64,000 bases of DNA from Pyrus communis. Its lineage: Eukaryota; Streptophyta; Magnoliopsida; Rosales; Rosaceae. Shown piece after piece: positions 48,101 through 61,044 of the stretch (position 1 is the stretch's first letter; each line of letters starts with the position of its first letter). The stretch spans positions 24,347,315-24,411,314 of the forward strand of contig NC_084814.1 in NCBI RefSeq assembly GCF_963583255.1, in the 5' to 3' direction. Below the pieces are notes generated by a model. That model made no database searches and was not told the DNA's origin. It was given only the letters and a program-made list of their open reading frames with translations. A program made the translations under genes and the position numbers.

Positions 48101-51100
48101 TCCCTTTAGTCCGACTAAAACATTACAAGGCTCAATCTTTTGCTAATGGGGAACTGAACTTTTAAAAAAATTATAATAAACTTACCTGAAAATCCTGCTT
48201 TCTAGGTTCTTGCAGTTTCTTCTTTGTACCATTGTTACTGCAGCTGTATTATGATTCCATTTCTTGTTAGCCTTATGTTTCCTTTTTCTTTAGGAGAAGT
48301 ATGAATTGATAGCCATTGTCATGCATGGAATGGAATCATCTGAACTTAAGACGAAAAAAAGAAAACCAAAATCCGGCATTGTGCAATATATCGGCCGGTA
48401 TGGAGTAATAGGGTTTCGTTAAATAGGCCAATTGAAGAAATAATTCAATTTTTTGTGAACTTAAGAATGCACAAACTCGATGAAACTCGCGAGTCGTGTA
48501 TACACTCTTAAACATTTAGTCAGGAAAAGTAAGAAAACATTAACTAAAAGATGGAAATGGGAAAAACAAAAGGAAGTTTTAACAAAACACTTTTGGTACT
48601 GTTTATTCTTTTAACAAAAATGATATTTTTACTCTAAAAAATCACTAATAATACTATTCATATACAACATATTTTTATCCTTTGATTAAAATTTAAAATT
48701 TACAATTTAGTTTCACTAGTTTTCCTAAAATTGTGGCTAAACCACACATCCAATCCATTCTAGCTCGCGTACTTTAGCCGGTCTTAGCCGGGTTTACCTT
48801 ATCGCTCTATCGCCTATAGACCGCTTATGCATTAGCATGTTACCCTTTTTTTCTGTGTTTACTTTTGACTTGCAAGACGACATCTGAAATATTTCCATGA
48901 CAAATCTGCCATCCACTATTTTGGCACTTTCAATTTTTTAATAGAATTTTCAAGATAGGACAAATCGTAAAATCCAAATGGAACGTACGGTTATTGAATT
49001 TTTCTTATTCGCTCTTTTCAGAATTTTGTCATTGAACCATTAGTTCTGTTTTGCTCACCGTTTCCAATTTTTTGTAATTCGTTTTAAATTAAACTTAGTG
49101 AAGTTACACAACCATCCCACCATAACCTGTAAAAGTTAAAAATGAAATTGGGAACTTAGGAGAGGAGAAGAGGAAACTTTTTCGATGTGTGCGTGTGTGT
49201 GTGTGTGTATATTTAAATTAGATTAATATGGATAAATTTGTATTGCACTTGTTATTGTGAAGAGAAAGAAGTACATCAAAAATCTTCGATTTACCAATCA
49301 TACCGTTGAGGTTCTCTAAAAAATAAAAAAAAATGTCGTGCCTTATATCCAAAATTTAATTAGAGTCATTGATCAAATATGATGCTAAACTTCACGGATA
49401 AACTTAAATGTAAATATAAAGGTAATTAGCAAACAGCAAGTCCAACATCATATCACAATCACCACCTTCCACACCGCACATTCTGATCGAAAAAGACTCG
49501 GAAGTATTGGATAGTATGATGTGTTGCATCATGTCATTTTACATAAATTTGAAGCCGCAATCTTCCACATAATATCCATACTATTTGGAAAGAGAGTTTT
49601 CTTGTTGTTTTCAGTGCTATTATACAATAAATTATGGAGGAAAAAAAAACGTAATCCTGTGGAAGCAAGTACGTACTGATACATGTTTCCTACCACCAAA
49701 AGAGTAATTTGTTTTATAAACCATATATGATAGCTTCCGGTAGATATTGCTCTGATAGTTAAGAGAAATGGTGAATTGTCCTACTGATTAGGGTAATTTC
49801 TCTTCAACCCACTGCTCCCAGGTTTAAACCATCTTACTCCTCTTTAGTGTAGATTAATGTATAGATTCGCTTGTAATAATATATATACATGTGTGTGTAT
49901 ATGATAAGGAATTTACTAATTAAAACTTTGAAAACATATCTAAGTTAAACATTATGAACTTTACCCTTCAGCAAGAGATACGTAAATGTAGTTACCTCAA
50001 ATCCAAGGGATAATAATTCACTAAAAAATTTGAACTGTTTATCCAAATAAAGTTGCAAACCCTCAAATTCCTATATGTGATTGTGATTGTGTAAATATAT
50101 ATATTTACATACATATATACATGCCAGATAATATTCCTAAAGCCAAATAAACATTATTAACCTTCCATCCGATTAAATTGACTTTCAAGGATTTCTATTT
50201 ACTTTCCTATTTTCTTATTTATCTTCCCCCAACTATCACCTGCAGTCAGCTTAAAGAATTAAAGGAGAGAGTGCAATTTACATAAGAGCGAGGCTAAGAC
50301 CCGAAGTGTGGTTTTCAAGTTTGAGTTTACACAACTCAACTAATAAACAGTATTTTTACTCTTAATGGTCGATCGATGTATGGAACAATTCACCAATGTA
50401 TATATGTACCTGACTCGCTAATTAAATTGGAAGGTTATTTGATGTCAATGGTTAGATGAGACGCGTAATTCTTTCATGCATGCTCACTTACACAGAAAAA
50501 AGAAAGATGACATTTAACAGTAGCTTTACAAACGAGAAAAATGCATACATTACACATTTTACTCGACACCAATATTATAGTATGGAATTATGTAATAGCT
50601 TATTGCTTTTTTCAGTCTTGATAGCTTATTTAAATTCTGAAAAATGTAATATGGGTTATTCTGTGGTCTTTGCCTGCTAGGTGCTATAAGAATCTGCACT
50701 ATAACTGTTATGAAATTAAATATATGATCTCATAGCTATTAATTCATCTATTTTCATTACACATGTTTAAACAAATCAACTTCTATCATGATTATAGGTT
50801 ACTAGAATTTAATGTTATTATTCCTTTTGCGTTTTCCCCTACACAAAATTCCATATGTACATGATACCTGCATCGTCTTCCATTCAGAATTTATGACATG
50901 ATGAAAGCACTCTTTATAATATCGAACTATATGGAAAGATTGATATCCATATTTATGTAAATATTGATGGATATATCGATATTTATATCGGTTGTCTTCG
51001 ACATAAATTATAAAAATTTACAATTGGATCGGTATATCAACTCATTTAAATTTAATCGAAATTAGGGAAAATTTTTCAAAAGTTCGAAATCTGCATTGGT

Positions 51101-51919
51101 TTCCGACAAATTTTCTGTAATGAATCAATAAATATCATTCATATTTATTGATTTTTCTCTATCTCGCTGATATAAGGTGAAGTTTTCAATTCAACTCATC
51201 TTCTACATCGATCATTGATTTTTCAGATATTTGACAATTTCGTAGATATTTTAGACATTACATAAAAGTGATGAAGTGAAGGATCATTTGTCTGTTGATA
51301 TTTCTCTCCTCATCAGGCCTCAATGGACTTTTGGAAGCATGCATGCATATGACTTGAATTTGGGAATTAGTGGATCACTCAAGGGTCTATTCAATCACTT
51401 CTAAAAAGATAAGCTGATTAATAGCCAGAATTTATTGACTGGTATGCACTTAGTTCAACTACATATGGATATTGCATATTATATGCATGAGAAGTGACCT
51501 TAAACCTTACTAAAAAAAATTTAGGGCTTGGAGGAAAAAAAAAAAAAAAAAGACATTCATCAAGTGGAAAATCATATGTTGTTATGGACTTTTATTTAAT
51601 TATTTTTTAAATATATGCCCTGAATACTAAGGCTTGTACCCCAAACAAAAAAAAATTGTGCTGGATACAAATATGTTACATCAGCATAAAATCATAAGCA
51701 AGGAAAGCTATTTTAGAGTTCAAACCGAAAAATTTCCTTAGTGCAAAGGATGTAGATATAAATCATTAATTTACATATACTAGTTTAGAGGGAAAGTACA
51801 CAACGATTGAAAATTAAGACACTTAATTTGCTATATTACATTATTCCAAACAGAATAAACATGTACACGAATTACTGATCAGAATGTTTTTCAGGCACTT
51901 GTAATTGAGATTTAATGAT
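43354..51919. other. Long gene-poor stretch
   Basis: No protein gene recognised in 8.5 kb. Contents: (AT)n runs at about 44747-44774 and 45136-45165, an A run at 46364-46385, a leader-like CT-rich stretch at 46500-46720, a (GT)n run near 49190, an inverted copy (48515-48735) of the MITE family of 32905-33060, and a SINE-like block (about 49740-49870). The remainder is AT-rich DNA in which I saw nothing. Confidence 0.5.
46500..46735 (+). promoter_or_regulatory. 5'-leader-like stretch without an ORF
   Basis: Several AGGGTTTCTC/TAGGGTTTC telobox-like words and a CT run (about 46697-46718) resemble the 5' UTR of a plant housekeeping gene. However, the following ORFs are short and unrecognised. 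It may be an orphan or non-coding transcript, or a relic. Confidence 0.3.
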
Positions 51920-54030
51920 TCAAGAGAGAAAATTTCCACTTAGAATAGATGGATTATGAGTATTGTTGTCGACCTCCCATGGTTTGCCAAAGAATTGAAA
52001 GTCTGCAAACTGTTGGTGCTGCAAATTAAGAGTTATGTGGTGTTGTCAGAAGAAGCCATAGCAAATACTTATTATCGTAGGTTCTAAAAGACACTAAGCG
52101 CTAATCGGGCAACGAATTAGGGCCTAGCGCTTAGGCGGATTTAAATAAATCCATTATATTTCGTGCAAATAAGTCTGTTTATACTTAATATATATAATTT
52201 CATCATAAACTATAAAATAGAATAACATCCGTATAAAGAAGTATTGGAATATAATGAAAATATAAGGAACAAATATAGTGTGGTCATGTAAGTAATCAAT
52301 AAGTCTCTTACAATTTATTAGAATAAATTAATAAAAATTGAAAGTTATTTATTTTCTGTTTAAGTGAGTTGCAATCTAGTTAGCTACCTAGGAGGATGCC
52401 TTAGCTGGTCTAGGTGGGCGCCTAGATGATCTAGGTAGACGGGTCTGGATGGGCTAAGTGGGCGCCTAGACGGTCTAGGGGGACGCCTCAGCTGGTCTAG
52501 GCGGACGTCTTTCTTAAGTTTCAAACGTTTAGGTATTAATCGGAACAGTAACCAACCGTCTATGATCGATTTTTAGATTAGTGATCGTACCTCAATCGAC
52601 AATACTTGATGCACATTTGTTATAGCATCCACAATATGGCGATTGAGTACGGCTTTTTTCTCTCATAATTTTCAGACATTTTATAATTTGTTGTGAAAAT
52701 ATATACATTAGAGAAGTTGAAACTTGGTGGTGGAAGTTACCTCTTGGGAAATTCCAGTGTTTTGCTGGAGACGAGTGAAAACTGGAGGAGAACTCCACTT
52801 TCCCAGTACCACCATAGCATCATGAGTAGTACCATGATCAACAACCATGTCTTGAATATCTCCGGCTTGGGAGCTGCTCAATGGTTCTTCAACCTCATCA
52901 GGGTAATCTCGCAGCACCGCCCTTGAATTGGGCTGATCATTAGTAGTACTGGTCATATTGTTGTTGTGAGTTGGTGATTCTTCCTCAGTTTCAAATGGGT
53001 TCCAAGAACTCAAACGGCTTGAATTTGTCTGATCATTACTAGGCTTCTTTGACCTCTGCATCTTTTCTCTTGTTCTTTCCCTCGCCCTTGCCCTTGCGTT
53101 TTCCCTGGAAGCCTTTGCAAGAGGGTGAAATGCGCTCTTCCTTGATTGCCTGTGGACAATCTTTCTCTCTTTGGCTGAGGGTTTGATCCCGCGGCTTCTT
53201 ACTTTAACATTACTACTAATGTTAACGTTTGTTGGAGCCTCATCGACGCCGGATAGCACTTCGCACGACTCCGAAGTAGCTGGAGATGTGGTTTTTGCAC
53301 ATCTCACCATGTGTTTGTAGTTGAATTGTCGATGATGATCTCTTGATAGTTTCTTGATTGCAGGTTCCGACTGAATGAGCAACCACTCCACGGTTTTGCT
53401 GGGCTTGTCAAACCCCAACGCGTCTTGCAAGCCAAAGAACTTAAGGGCAACTTCGAGGGACAATCTCATCCTACGGTCCCTGGGGCCTCGGGCAGTGTTG
53501 ATCTTGCTGTGGCGATCTCTCTTGCAAGTCCTCCTTCTCGGGATCTGCGGCTGATCATCCATGTTCATGCGATGGCCCTTTTTGTTGGAATCCCAGTCCA
53601 CCATTTTTCTATTAACACTAGTAGTAGTGGTCTTCTGATGATCATTGCCTACTACGGTGTTGTCATCAGCGGCAGCAGCAGCAGCTTCCTTCATAAAATA
53701 AGGTGGTTCTTGAGACTCGTGAAGTGAAAGCTCAATATGGTCAGGTTCTTGGTGATGGTGTTGCTGATCAAAGAGTAAAACGTCGTCGTCTTCAAACGGA
53801 GAGGGGAAGTAGAGCAAAGAAAAAGGAAGGTGTTGATGTTGTTGATGAAGGTTTTCTTCTCCTCCTCCTTGTTGCCTGGAGTTGGGATTGGGGTTGAGAA
53901 TAGTAAGGGAATTGGGAGTTAATGTAGAATTGTCATGGTGAAATGGCCAGCTATGGAAAATTGATTGATCGACATGAGGATAAGACACGGGTACTAATTC
54001 GTTAAGATTGTTGTTGTGTGAGGGAAACAT
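51920..54030 (-). CDS. TCP transcription factor, CYC/TB1 clade (BRANCHED1/TCP18- or TCP12-like)
   Basis: A class II TCP regulator; clade members repress axillary bud outgrowth or shape flowers. There are two exons, 52741-54030 and 51920-52018, joined from a CAAGAG|GTAACT donor to a TTTGCAG|CACC acceptor in phase 0, giving 462 residues. Start: the first ATG gives MFPSHNNN, the typical MFPS opening of the clade. Residues 170-228 are the TCP basic helix-loop-helix ([20 protein letters not shown] onward, then [20 protein letters not shown]). Residues 307-324 are the R domain ([18 protein letters not shown]) that marks CYC/TB1 members. Exon 2 restores the expected [13 protein letters not shown] terminus; without splicing the frame ends in [10 protein letters not shown]. 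The intron carries a repeat (52080-52565). TCP18 against TCP12 identity is not decided. Confidence 0.94.
52080..52565. repeat. Repetitive element with CGCCTAG-rich tandem units in the TCP intron
   Basis: About 52400-52510 holds variants of a roughly 20-bp unit GGTCTAGGTGGGCGCCTAGA, far richer in GC than its surroundings. The left flank (CTAAGCGCTAATCGGGCAAC) and right flank (TTTAGGTATTAATCGG) carry related words. It looks like a transposon-derived repeat that I associate with Rosaceae genomes. The class is unknown. Confidence 0.6.
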
Positions 54031-56902
54031 GTTATATCTCCCTCTTAGACTCTTAGCTTGTTTGGTTGCTTTCAATTTCCAAATTAACCCTAGCTAGCTA
54101 CCATCTATAGTGTACAATTTGTACTCTTGGGGATATCGGCTTACTGATTGTTTGGACTGAAATTAGGCGTTGGGCCTGGCTTGCGCTTTGAGAACGACTT
54201 GATGATGAAGCCATTGCCATTGAATGAGATTTCAGTGCACTTGTTTTTCACCTTTCCTGCAAAAGTAGTAAGAGAAATTATAGGAGGACAGCTTTGAGAA
54301 AGACAGTCGTGTGTTACTGTATTTACGGCCAGCTGAGCGCTTGAGAAAGACAGCTGCTGCCTGCAGTGCTACTCAGATAGCTATATATGCTTATAATTCA
54401 TATGTGTATGTATATTGTACGTATTAGTAATATGAATATGTACACCTTTAACTATATGTACTGTATTTATTTGGTTTCCTTTTGTGTTTGCCCGAGAGAG
54501 AAAAGGTTATGGCTAGCTAGAAAAAGACATAGACAGAGAGAGAGATCGTACATTTACCATCGATCGTCATGGTTAGGAGATAGAGATGTTGAGAAAGACA
54601 GCACAGCAAGAACACCATATGTCCATAGGGGTTGAATATAATCACAGAGCGAGCGAGCGAGAGAGAGAGAGAGAGAGAAGCTATTAAGGAAGTAGCAAGG
54701 TAAAGAAGCAAAGGAGAGTAGGGGGCAATTTATTGCAGAGACAAGGAGCTATCTTTTTCTTAGTCTTTTCATCAAAAAGTTGGTTCTACACTTTAGAATA
54801 TAATGTGTGGAAGCAACTGAGTGGATAGGAAAACACCTGGTACTACTTTCACAAAAGATTTTTCAATGTGTCAGAAACACGTATTAAAACATCATATATT
54901 ATTATATAATCATATGAAAGTATTTTTTAAATGTTCATTCTATTGTATAATAATATATGATTTTTCATCTTGAATTCCGAGCACACATAAAAATCTTTCT
55001 GTTTGCCCCACCTCTTCACGTGGTTTGCACGTTGCCTGGTATAGATTCATTCAAAAGAAAACTTGATATAAATCCAAGTTCTTAGGTATTACTGGATTAA
55101 GTCCACTTTGTTGACTTAGGTTTTTTATTATATTTTTATTAAATTATGATAAATGCCATCTTTTATTTATAGGTTTATCTTTTACTTCATTTAAGGATTA
55201 AATATAAGAATTAATTATTGTTTCTTCTTTTTCCTTCTGCTAATTCGTATCTTAATTTTTTATTTTAGCTCCATCCCAAGTTAACTGTGTTAACTAATTT
55301 ATGTTATAGGTATTATATTATATCAACATGTATACTAGTATGAATTTATAAACCTTTGGAAGATGAAATTTCTTTGAATTATTTTCATGGATCATAGGTA
55401 GATTAATTTTAGTTATTTTCATTGATGCCTCTATCATATGTTAAATGTATTTTATCAACCTATGGTGCATGTATCATATATGATGATAAATGAATTTTCT
55501 TTTAACTATTTTCAAAGTGGTCTAATTTTCATATTTAAATAAACAAATTAAAATTTTAAGTAAATAGTCATAAATTAAGAAATGAAATTAAAATTGAAAA
55601 GTAAAAAAAGGGTCTAAATTCAACAACAACAGGATCAAAGTACCCCTTAATTCAATAACCTAGATTCTCTATCAAAGAAAATAAAAAAATAAAGACAGAG
55701 ACATATACACCACAGTCGCTAGATAGCGTCACACACACACATAAAGATGGAGAGTGGATTTTGTGGTTTGTTTTGGTAAGATTCAACTATAATTAACTTA
55801 TTTATTTCAATTATAATTTATATGAATATTGTGAGGATATGGAGTGATTTCCCACTCAAAAAGTTTAGTGATCTACATGTCTGTATCGAAAAGTTAAGGT
55901 TCATTATAAAACTCATTGGTAGTATGAGGAGTAATTCAATCTCTAATAAATCTTTATAAGGTTTTTCTTTTTAAAGATGTGGTATTCTTTTATCTTCATA
56001 TCCTCACATGTCCCCTCACATGTTGTGGGTTTTCAAGCCAAACAAGTGGACAACATGAATTGGGTGACGTGGATCATGTGTGCTAGTTGGGTTTCGCACG
56101 TGACCCAACCTACTTTGATATTATGAAGAAAGCTGAGGTTCCATCATAAAATTAATTGGCAATATGGAGAGCAACACAACCTCTTATGAGGTTTCATCAT
56201 AAAATTAATTGGCAGTATGTGGAGCAACACAACCTCTTATAACTTCTTGCAATGTTTCTCCTTTCACCAATATGAGAATCTTTTAACCTTCAAGTCCTCA
56301 CACATCTCAGAAGTAGAGTTACTTTTTTTATTGCTAATTAATTTTATAGTAAATCTTCAACTAATTCCTTGATAATTATCACAATCAGTTAGCTCATATG
56401 AAATACAAAGGTCACACGTGATCTATGCAACCCAATATATGTTGCTTACATGTTTGATTTGGATGTTGCAACACGTAAGAGGTTATGAGAAAATGTTATG
56501 TGCTGTCTCACATGAAAAATTAAGCAACCTTATTCTTAGAAAAAGTTAAGTTACTCCTCTATATGTCTCAATCATCATTTAAGTGACATGGCATGCACCA
56601 TTAATTTTCAATAGTTAGAATAGTCCTTGTATTACTTTGTAATTATATACAACTCACATGAAAGGCCAAACACCATCAAAAGCTAAGCAAAATAAAAGAA
56701 CAAATCTATGTGTGTTGCTCCAAGTATAGTTAGCTTTTCTCTTTTCTTCTTTTGTGTTTTTCTATACATAATGAATCAATGATACTAATGCATGAAGTAT
56801 GAACCTCCACGTCTGTCTAACCCTAGAAAGGGAGGACAATTATTTAACTCAAAGGGGCATTACCAACTGTGAGGCCTGCACTCTCATAGGGCAAGTACTC
56901 CT
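54031..56902. other. TCP upstream region and AT-rich repeats
   Basis: 54031-54720 probably includes the TCP promoter and leader, with a (GAGC)/(GA)n tract at about 54648-54678. At 55835-56310 there are diverged copies of a segment with CATCATAAAATTAATTGGCA and CCTTCAAGTCCTCACA, perhaps remnants of an LTR. No other gene was seen. Confidence 0.5.
56135..56240. repeat. 53-bp tandem duplication
   Basis: GAGGTTCCATCATAAAATTA ... CAACACAACCTCTTAT at 56135-56187 is repeated at 56188-56240 with three or four differences. Confidence 0.9.
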
Positions 56903-57090
56903 TTGACTAGGGCATCTCCGTTCATGTCGCTGTCACCAAAAGGAAGAGAAGCCTCATCTATCCCTCTCTTTCTCTCTCTCTCTCTCACTGAGTATGTCCA
57001 TGTACGAATGTTCCTGGGTTCCCTCCCATCCCATGCGTTCTTATCGGTTAAGCTTTTTTACGAAATGAAAGCTGAAAAGCTAGCTCTCTC

Positions 57091-57122
<32 letters not shown>

Positions 57123-57382
57123 CCTCCCTCCCTCCCTCCCTCACTGTCAAGAAAAAGTTGCTTATGCTTGTACTTGCCACTGCCCTGTACCAAGACCTTC
57201 TAAGAGCCCTAGCCAATGAGAAATAGCCACACAACCAATCCCATCCATCTTATATGAATATGGCAATAATCCTATCGACAATTGAAAGCCCTCTTTGCAT
57301 TATGTATATATTTATGTACCTACTAATTCCCTTTCTTTCTCAAATTTTATTTCCATTTTTACATGCCGTCCTTCTCCCCACT

Positions 57383-57433
57383 TATATAAACCACCTCTAT
57401 CTGTCCCTCTCTCTCTCTCTCTCTCTCTCTCTA
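57383..57433 (+). promoter_or_regulatory. TATA box plus CT-rich leader with no recognisable downstream gene
   Basis: TATATAAA at 57383-57390 is followed 17 bases later by a CT tract (about 57408-57433), the usual arrangement of a plant promoter and leader. Downstream, only short ORFs occur (for example MVILVACLSAFISLRTMVSA at 57635). I could not find a known miRNA sequence. A non-coding or small-peptide transcript is possible. Confidence 0.35.
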
Positions 57434-58264
57434 GAGTAGCTTTAGCTAAAGCCTGACCTCTTTAGGCTGGCATAATAACAAGGACCACATGATGATGTAT
57501 ACCAGTGCCATGGTTGTTCTAAGGTTGCTTTCAAGGAGGAGATAACTATGAAAGAAAAGGGGGTGACGAGTGTACCACTTCTTAGAGTGGGTGATATATA
57601 ATGTGAATGTGTACAATAAAACCCTAAAAAGTCCATGGTTATATTGGTTGCTTGTCTAAGTGCTTTCATTTCCTTGCGGACGATGGTCTCTGCCCTGTCT
57701 GTACCACCATGTTCAAATCTGTGGTTCAAAACTTACAACCTTAGCTTTCATCACATGAGCCTGCTTTGTCATGAGATTCATTTGGAATATTATCTGGATG
57801 TGATCCATAATGTGAGTTTTTGTAGGGGATGTACCATTTACCACAGATAGCAAAGGAATTTGGGGCATTGTGCGGGACAATTTATTGTGCAGTGACTATT
57901 TGTGGTAATTATACATTGATTAAAATTTAAAAACTCCACCTCATTTAAGTCCCTGTTAGGTCGATTTCCTGGAGTTTTCTTGTCCCTAAAGTAATTTTAC
58001 ATGTCTAATTTGATTAAGTTGTTACAGCTAAAGCATTTCGAAGGTACTCATATATATATATATATGTCTAATTTGATTAATTTGATTAAGTTGTCATGGG
58101 GAAAGAAAGTCCACACGCTTCTTTTTATCCTTATTATGCTTGCTAGTGATGATATCTTTCTAGCCTTTTATAGCATCAATAAATGTGTACATAAATCATG
58201 CAGAAGCACTCTAGTGCTAACCAATTATAATACATTAATCCCTACATTTTGTATTTCCGATTAA

Positions 58265-60710
58265 ATACTTCCGAATCATATTTGAGTGATTCATATACAT
58301 GCAACATCTCTTTCTAACTTAGAGTAGTTTTGACAAGTGATGATTTAGACGTAAATCCAACTTTTTCAACATAGAAAAGGAATAACTAAAAGAAAGGAAA
58401 TTTTATCATTACGATTCAAACTAAAACTACTTTCTAGCTAGCTAAGGTGGACCGGTGGATTGTACCACATTAACAATATACTATATATTTAAATCCATGA
58501 GCCAAGCATGGAGTTATGTATCTGACCCCAAGTTTCTGATTGGTGACATGACGACTTTGTATAGGCATGCGTGCTACCTAATATTCTATGGCCGATGCTG
58601 TACCTTCATGCTTCCTGTGCGCAAAGCCCTTGATTTTCTTCTTCCGTAAGCACTTTGTGTTGTTGTTTATCAAGTAGCTAGCTAGGGTTTTTGCATGTCT
58701 CACACACACACATATATATCAGCTTCTTTTTAGGGTTTTATTAGATATATAAATAGAAAATTAGATTTTAATTCCTAAATAAAATGAAATTTTAGAAAAA
58801 TGTTTTATATAAGATTAAAAATTGATTTTAGTCCATAGACTCTATTCAATGCCAACATATGTATTCAATGTCTCCTTTTTTTTTTTTTTTTTTTTTTAAA
58901 TTTTATCGATTTTAATTTTATGAAAATATTATAAATTTTAATTTTCATTATGGTAAGCATCTTATATAAGAAAATATTTTTGTAGAGATTTTTTGGTACA
59001 CTTATGTTTTTGCATATTTTCTTATCTGCCACTAATTCATTACAATATATTTAGGTACAAACATTTTGATACACTAAGTATAATATGTTTAGGTACAGAC
59101 ATTTTGATACACTAGTTTAGTATAATATATTTAGGTACCAACATTTCAGTACACTAGTTTAGTATCATATAGTTAGGTACACTTATGTGTCACTAATTCA
59201 CTACAATAGATTTAGTTACGGACATTTCGGTACACTAATATAGTAAAATATATTATGATACGGACATTTAGGAACACTAATTAAAAATTAATGAACTTAG
59301 AGAAAGTTAAATAAAATTAATGAATTAAAATAATAATAAATTTAAAATTTAATGTAATAACATTAAATAAGTTATTTATTAAATATAAAAACAAAAATAT
59401 AATAGGAATTTGAATTAAGTACACACTAAAATCAATATTCAATCTAACACCAAATTTTTATTAAATTTTAATCTTTTTGAAGAATTAAAGTTCAAAAATC
59501 CCATATATAAATTTCCATATAATTTCATGCCAATATTATCTTATATTACAGTAGGCCGGCCCTTGTGTGATTAGATGTTCAAACCAACGGAATAACTTAT
59601 GAAGATAGTGCCAAGGAGATGCACACAGTTTAGGGTTGGAAAAATTTAGGGTTTTCAGAAAACTTCAGAAATATTATGTATTATGCCTTTGTTCATCAGT
59701 ATATATAAATATTGAAATTAATGCCCGCAAAAAATTTAAAAATAGATGGTGGGAAGAAATAATGGTCTAAGCAAACTTCTATCTGGACACGTTTTAGCAA
59801 AGGATTGGGAAAGAAAAAACAGAAAAACATCCGGATAAGAAAATTATGAAAAGGTTCTTGTCTGCTCAGTACAATTTTTGATCATATATCATGTTTTCTA
59901 TCACAGACCGAAGACATTTTTCTCTGTGTTTTTATTAAGATTCTCTTTTCCTTTGTTTCTTTGTGGGTCTAATACATTCCTAGGGGATAGGACAAGTTCT
60001 TATAAGGCGGGTACAACACAATATCGTTAGCCAAATCATTGAGTAATGTTAGGTAAATTAAATTTTTAAACTAAATTTACAAATTATGTAATGTGTCACA
60101 AAATAGGAAATAAGTACGTTAATCAACACTTAAGTAATAATACAGTCATAAACAATAACGTCAGATGGTTTACAAAAGAATAAGGCTAGGAAGACCAAAT
60201 TTTTAAACTAAATTTGCACCAAAAGGAAATAAACATGTTAATAAACACTTATGTAATAATCCATCATCAGTGTCTATATCGTTTGGTTTCCCTATCATCA
60301 CCTTTTATAAAATATAATTGAAATAAATGATCTCCCTAGCATTACCTCAAATCATTTTGGACATCTTTACTCAGTTAAATAAGAAATAATGGATATGAGA
60401 TAAACAATTTGTTTATTTGTCGCGTACTTTCGCTTTTAAGATATTTCATACTCAAACTAACAAGAGTTACCCGCTTTTTCATTCATTTAGTTATTAGTAA
60501 ATACATGAACACGAATGATATATTCTTTACAATCAATTATTATAAGTAAAAGAAATGCTAAGAAGAGTCTGAAAAATGAAACTCTTCACGAACTCTCTGC
60601 CTTTTTTTTTTTTTAGTACAATGTTTTATAATATTTGCACATAAATAATGTTAAACTACGAGATGACAGAAAATTCATAAAAAATCACTTTTAAAAGAAT
60701 CTCATTAGCA
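58265..60710. other. Gene-free AT-rich region
   Basis: A T run at about 58878-58898 is followed by repeated TTTAGGTACNNACATTTNGGTACACTA words (about 59050-59275), a degenerate array of 45-60-bp units. A further two-part copy of the dispersed AT-rich family lies at 60055-60290. No ORF of note. Confidence 0.5.
60055..60290. repeat. Dispersed AT-rich repeat family, copies 4 and 5 in tandem
   Basis: TTTTTAAACTAAATTTACAA and TTTTTAAACTAAATTTGCAC start two successive copies, each followed by AGGAAATAA and TAATAAACACTTA/TCAACACTTAAGTAATAAT. Related to copies at 2650, 14030 and 40332. Confidence 0.6.
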
Positions 60711-60784
60711 TTTCCAAATATGTCCATAAAATTCCAAATTGCCATATTGCTTTCAAAAGCATTGGATCGAGAAATGTCGGCCTT

Positions 60785-60919
60785 CTTGGGCCGGCCCAGG
60801 TCCAACTAACGTTCGAAAACCCCACGCGCCAGATTTCAGCTCCGTACTAAGAACCACAACGAGCGTGGCACACACGCGCGGCTCTCCAAAAGCCCGCGGC
60901 CCCTCGGCTCTTTCCCGCC
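60785..60919 (+). promoter_or_regulatory. MSH2 promoter elements: site II-like palindrome and E2F site
   Basis: TTGGGCCGGCCCA near 60786-60798 contains the TGGGCC/GGCCCA element common in plant housekeeping and cell-cycle promoters. TTTCCCGCC at 60911-60919 is a consensus E2F site, about 125 bp before the MSH2 ATG. No TATA box. This fits S-phase-linked expression of mismatch repair genes. Confidence 0.7.
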
Positions 60920-61044
60920 AATCCCCAAACTCCATTAAAGTTCATTTCGTTTTCTTTTGCAAAACCCACACTTTCAGAAACTTTGAGGCGCGAGGAGCTT
61001 CCTTTTCTGGTCGGAGAGTTGAAAGCCCTAACAGCGAATCGGCC

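Noticed and set aside
54031..54075. Upstream 15-residue extension of the TCP frame
   Set aside because: The first codon is TTG. The first ATG is at 54030 and gives the family-typical MFPS start.
56135..56240. CRISPR-like array
   Set aside because: It is a simple two-copy tandem duplication in a plant nuclear genome, with no spacers or cas genes.
57434..57660. Known miRNA precursor
   Set aside because: None of the common plant miRNA sequences I could recall occurs here, and no long stem was found by eye.
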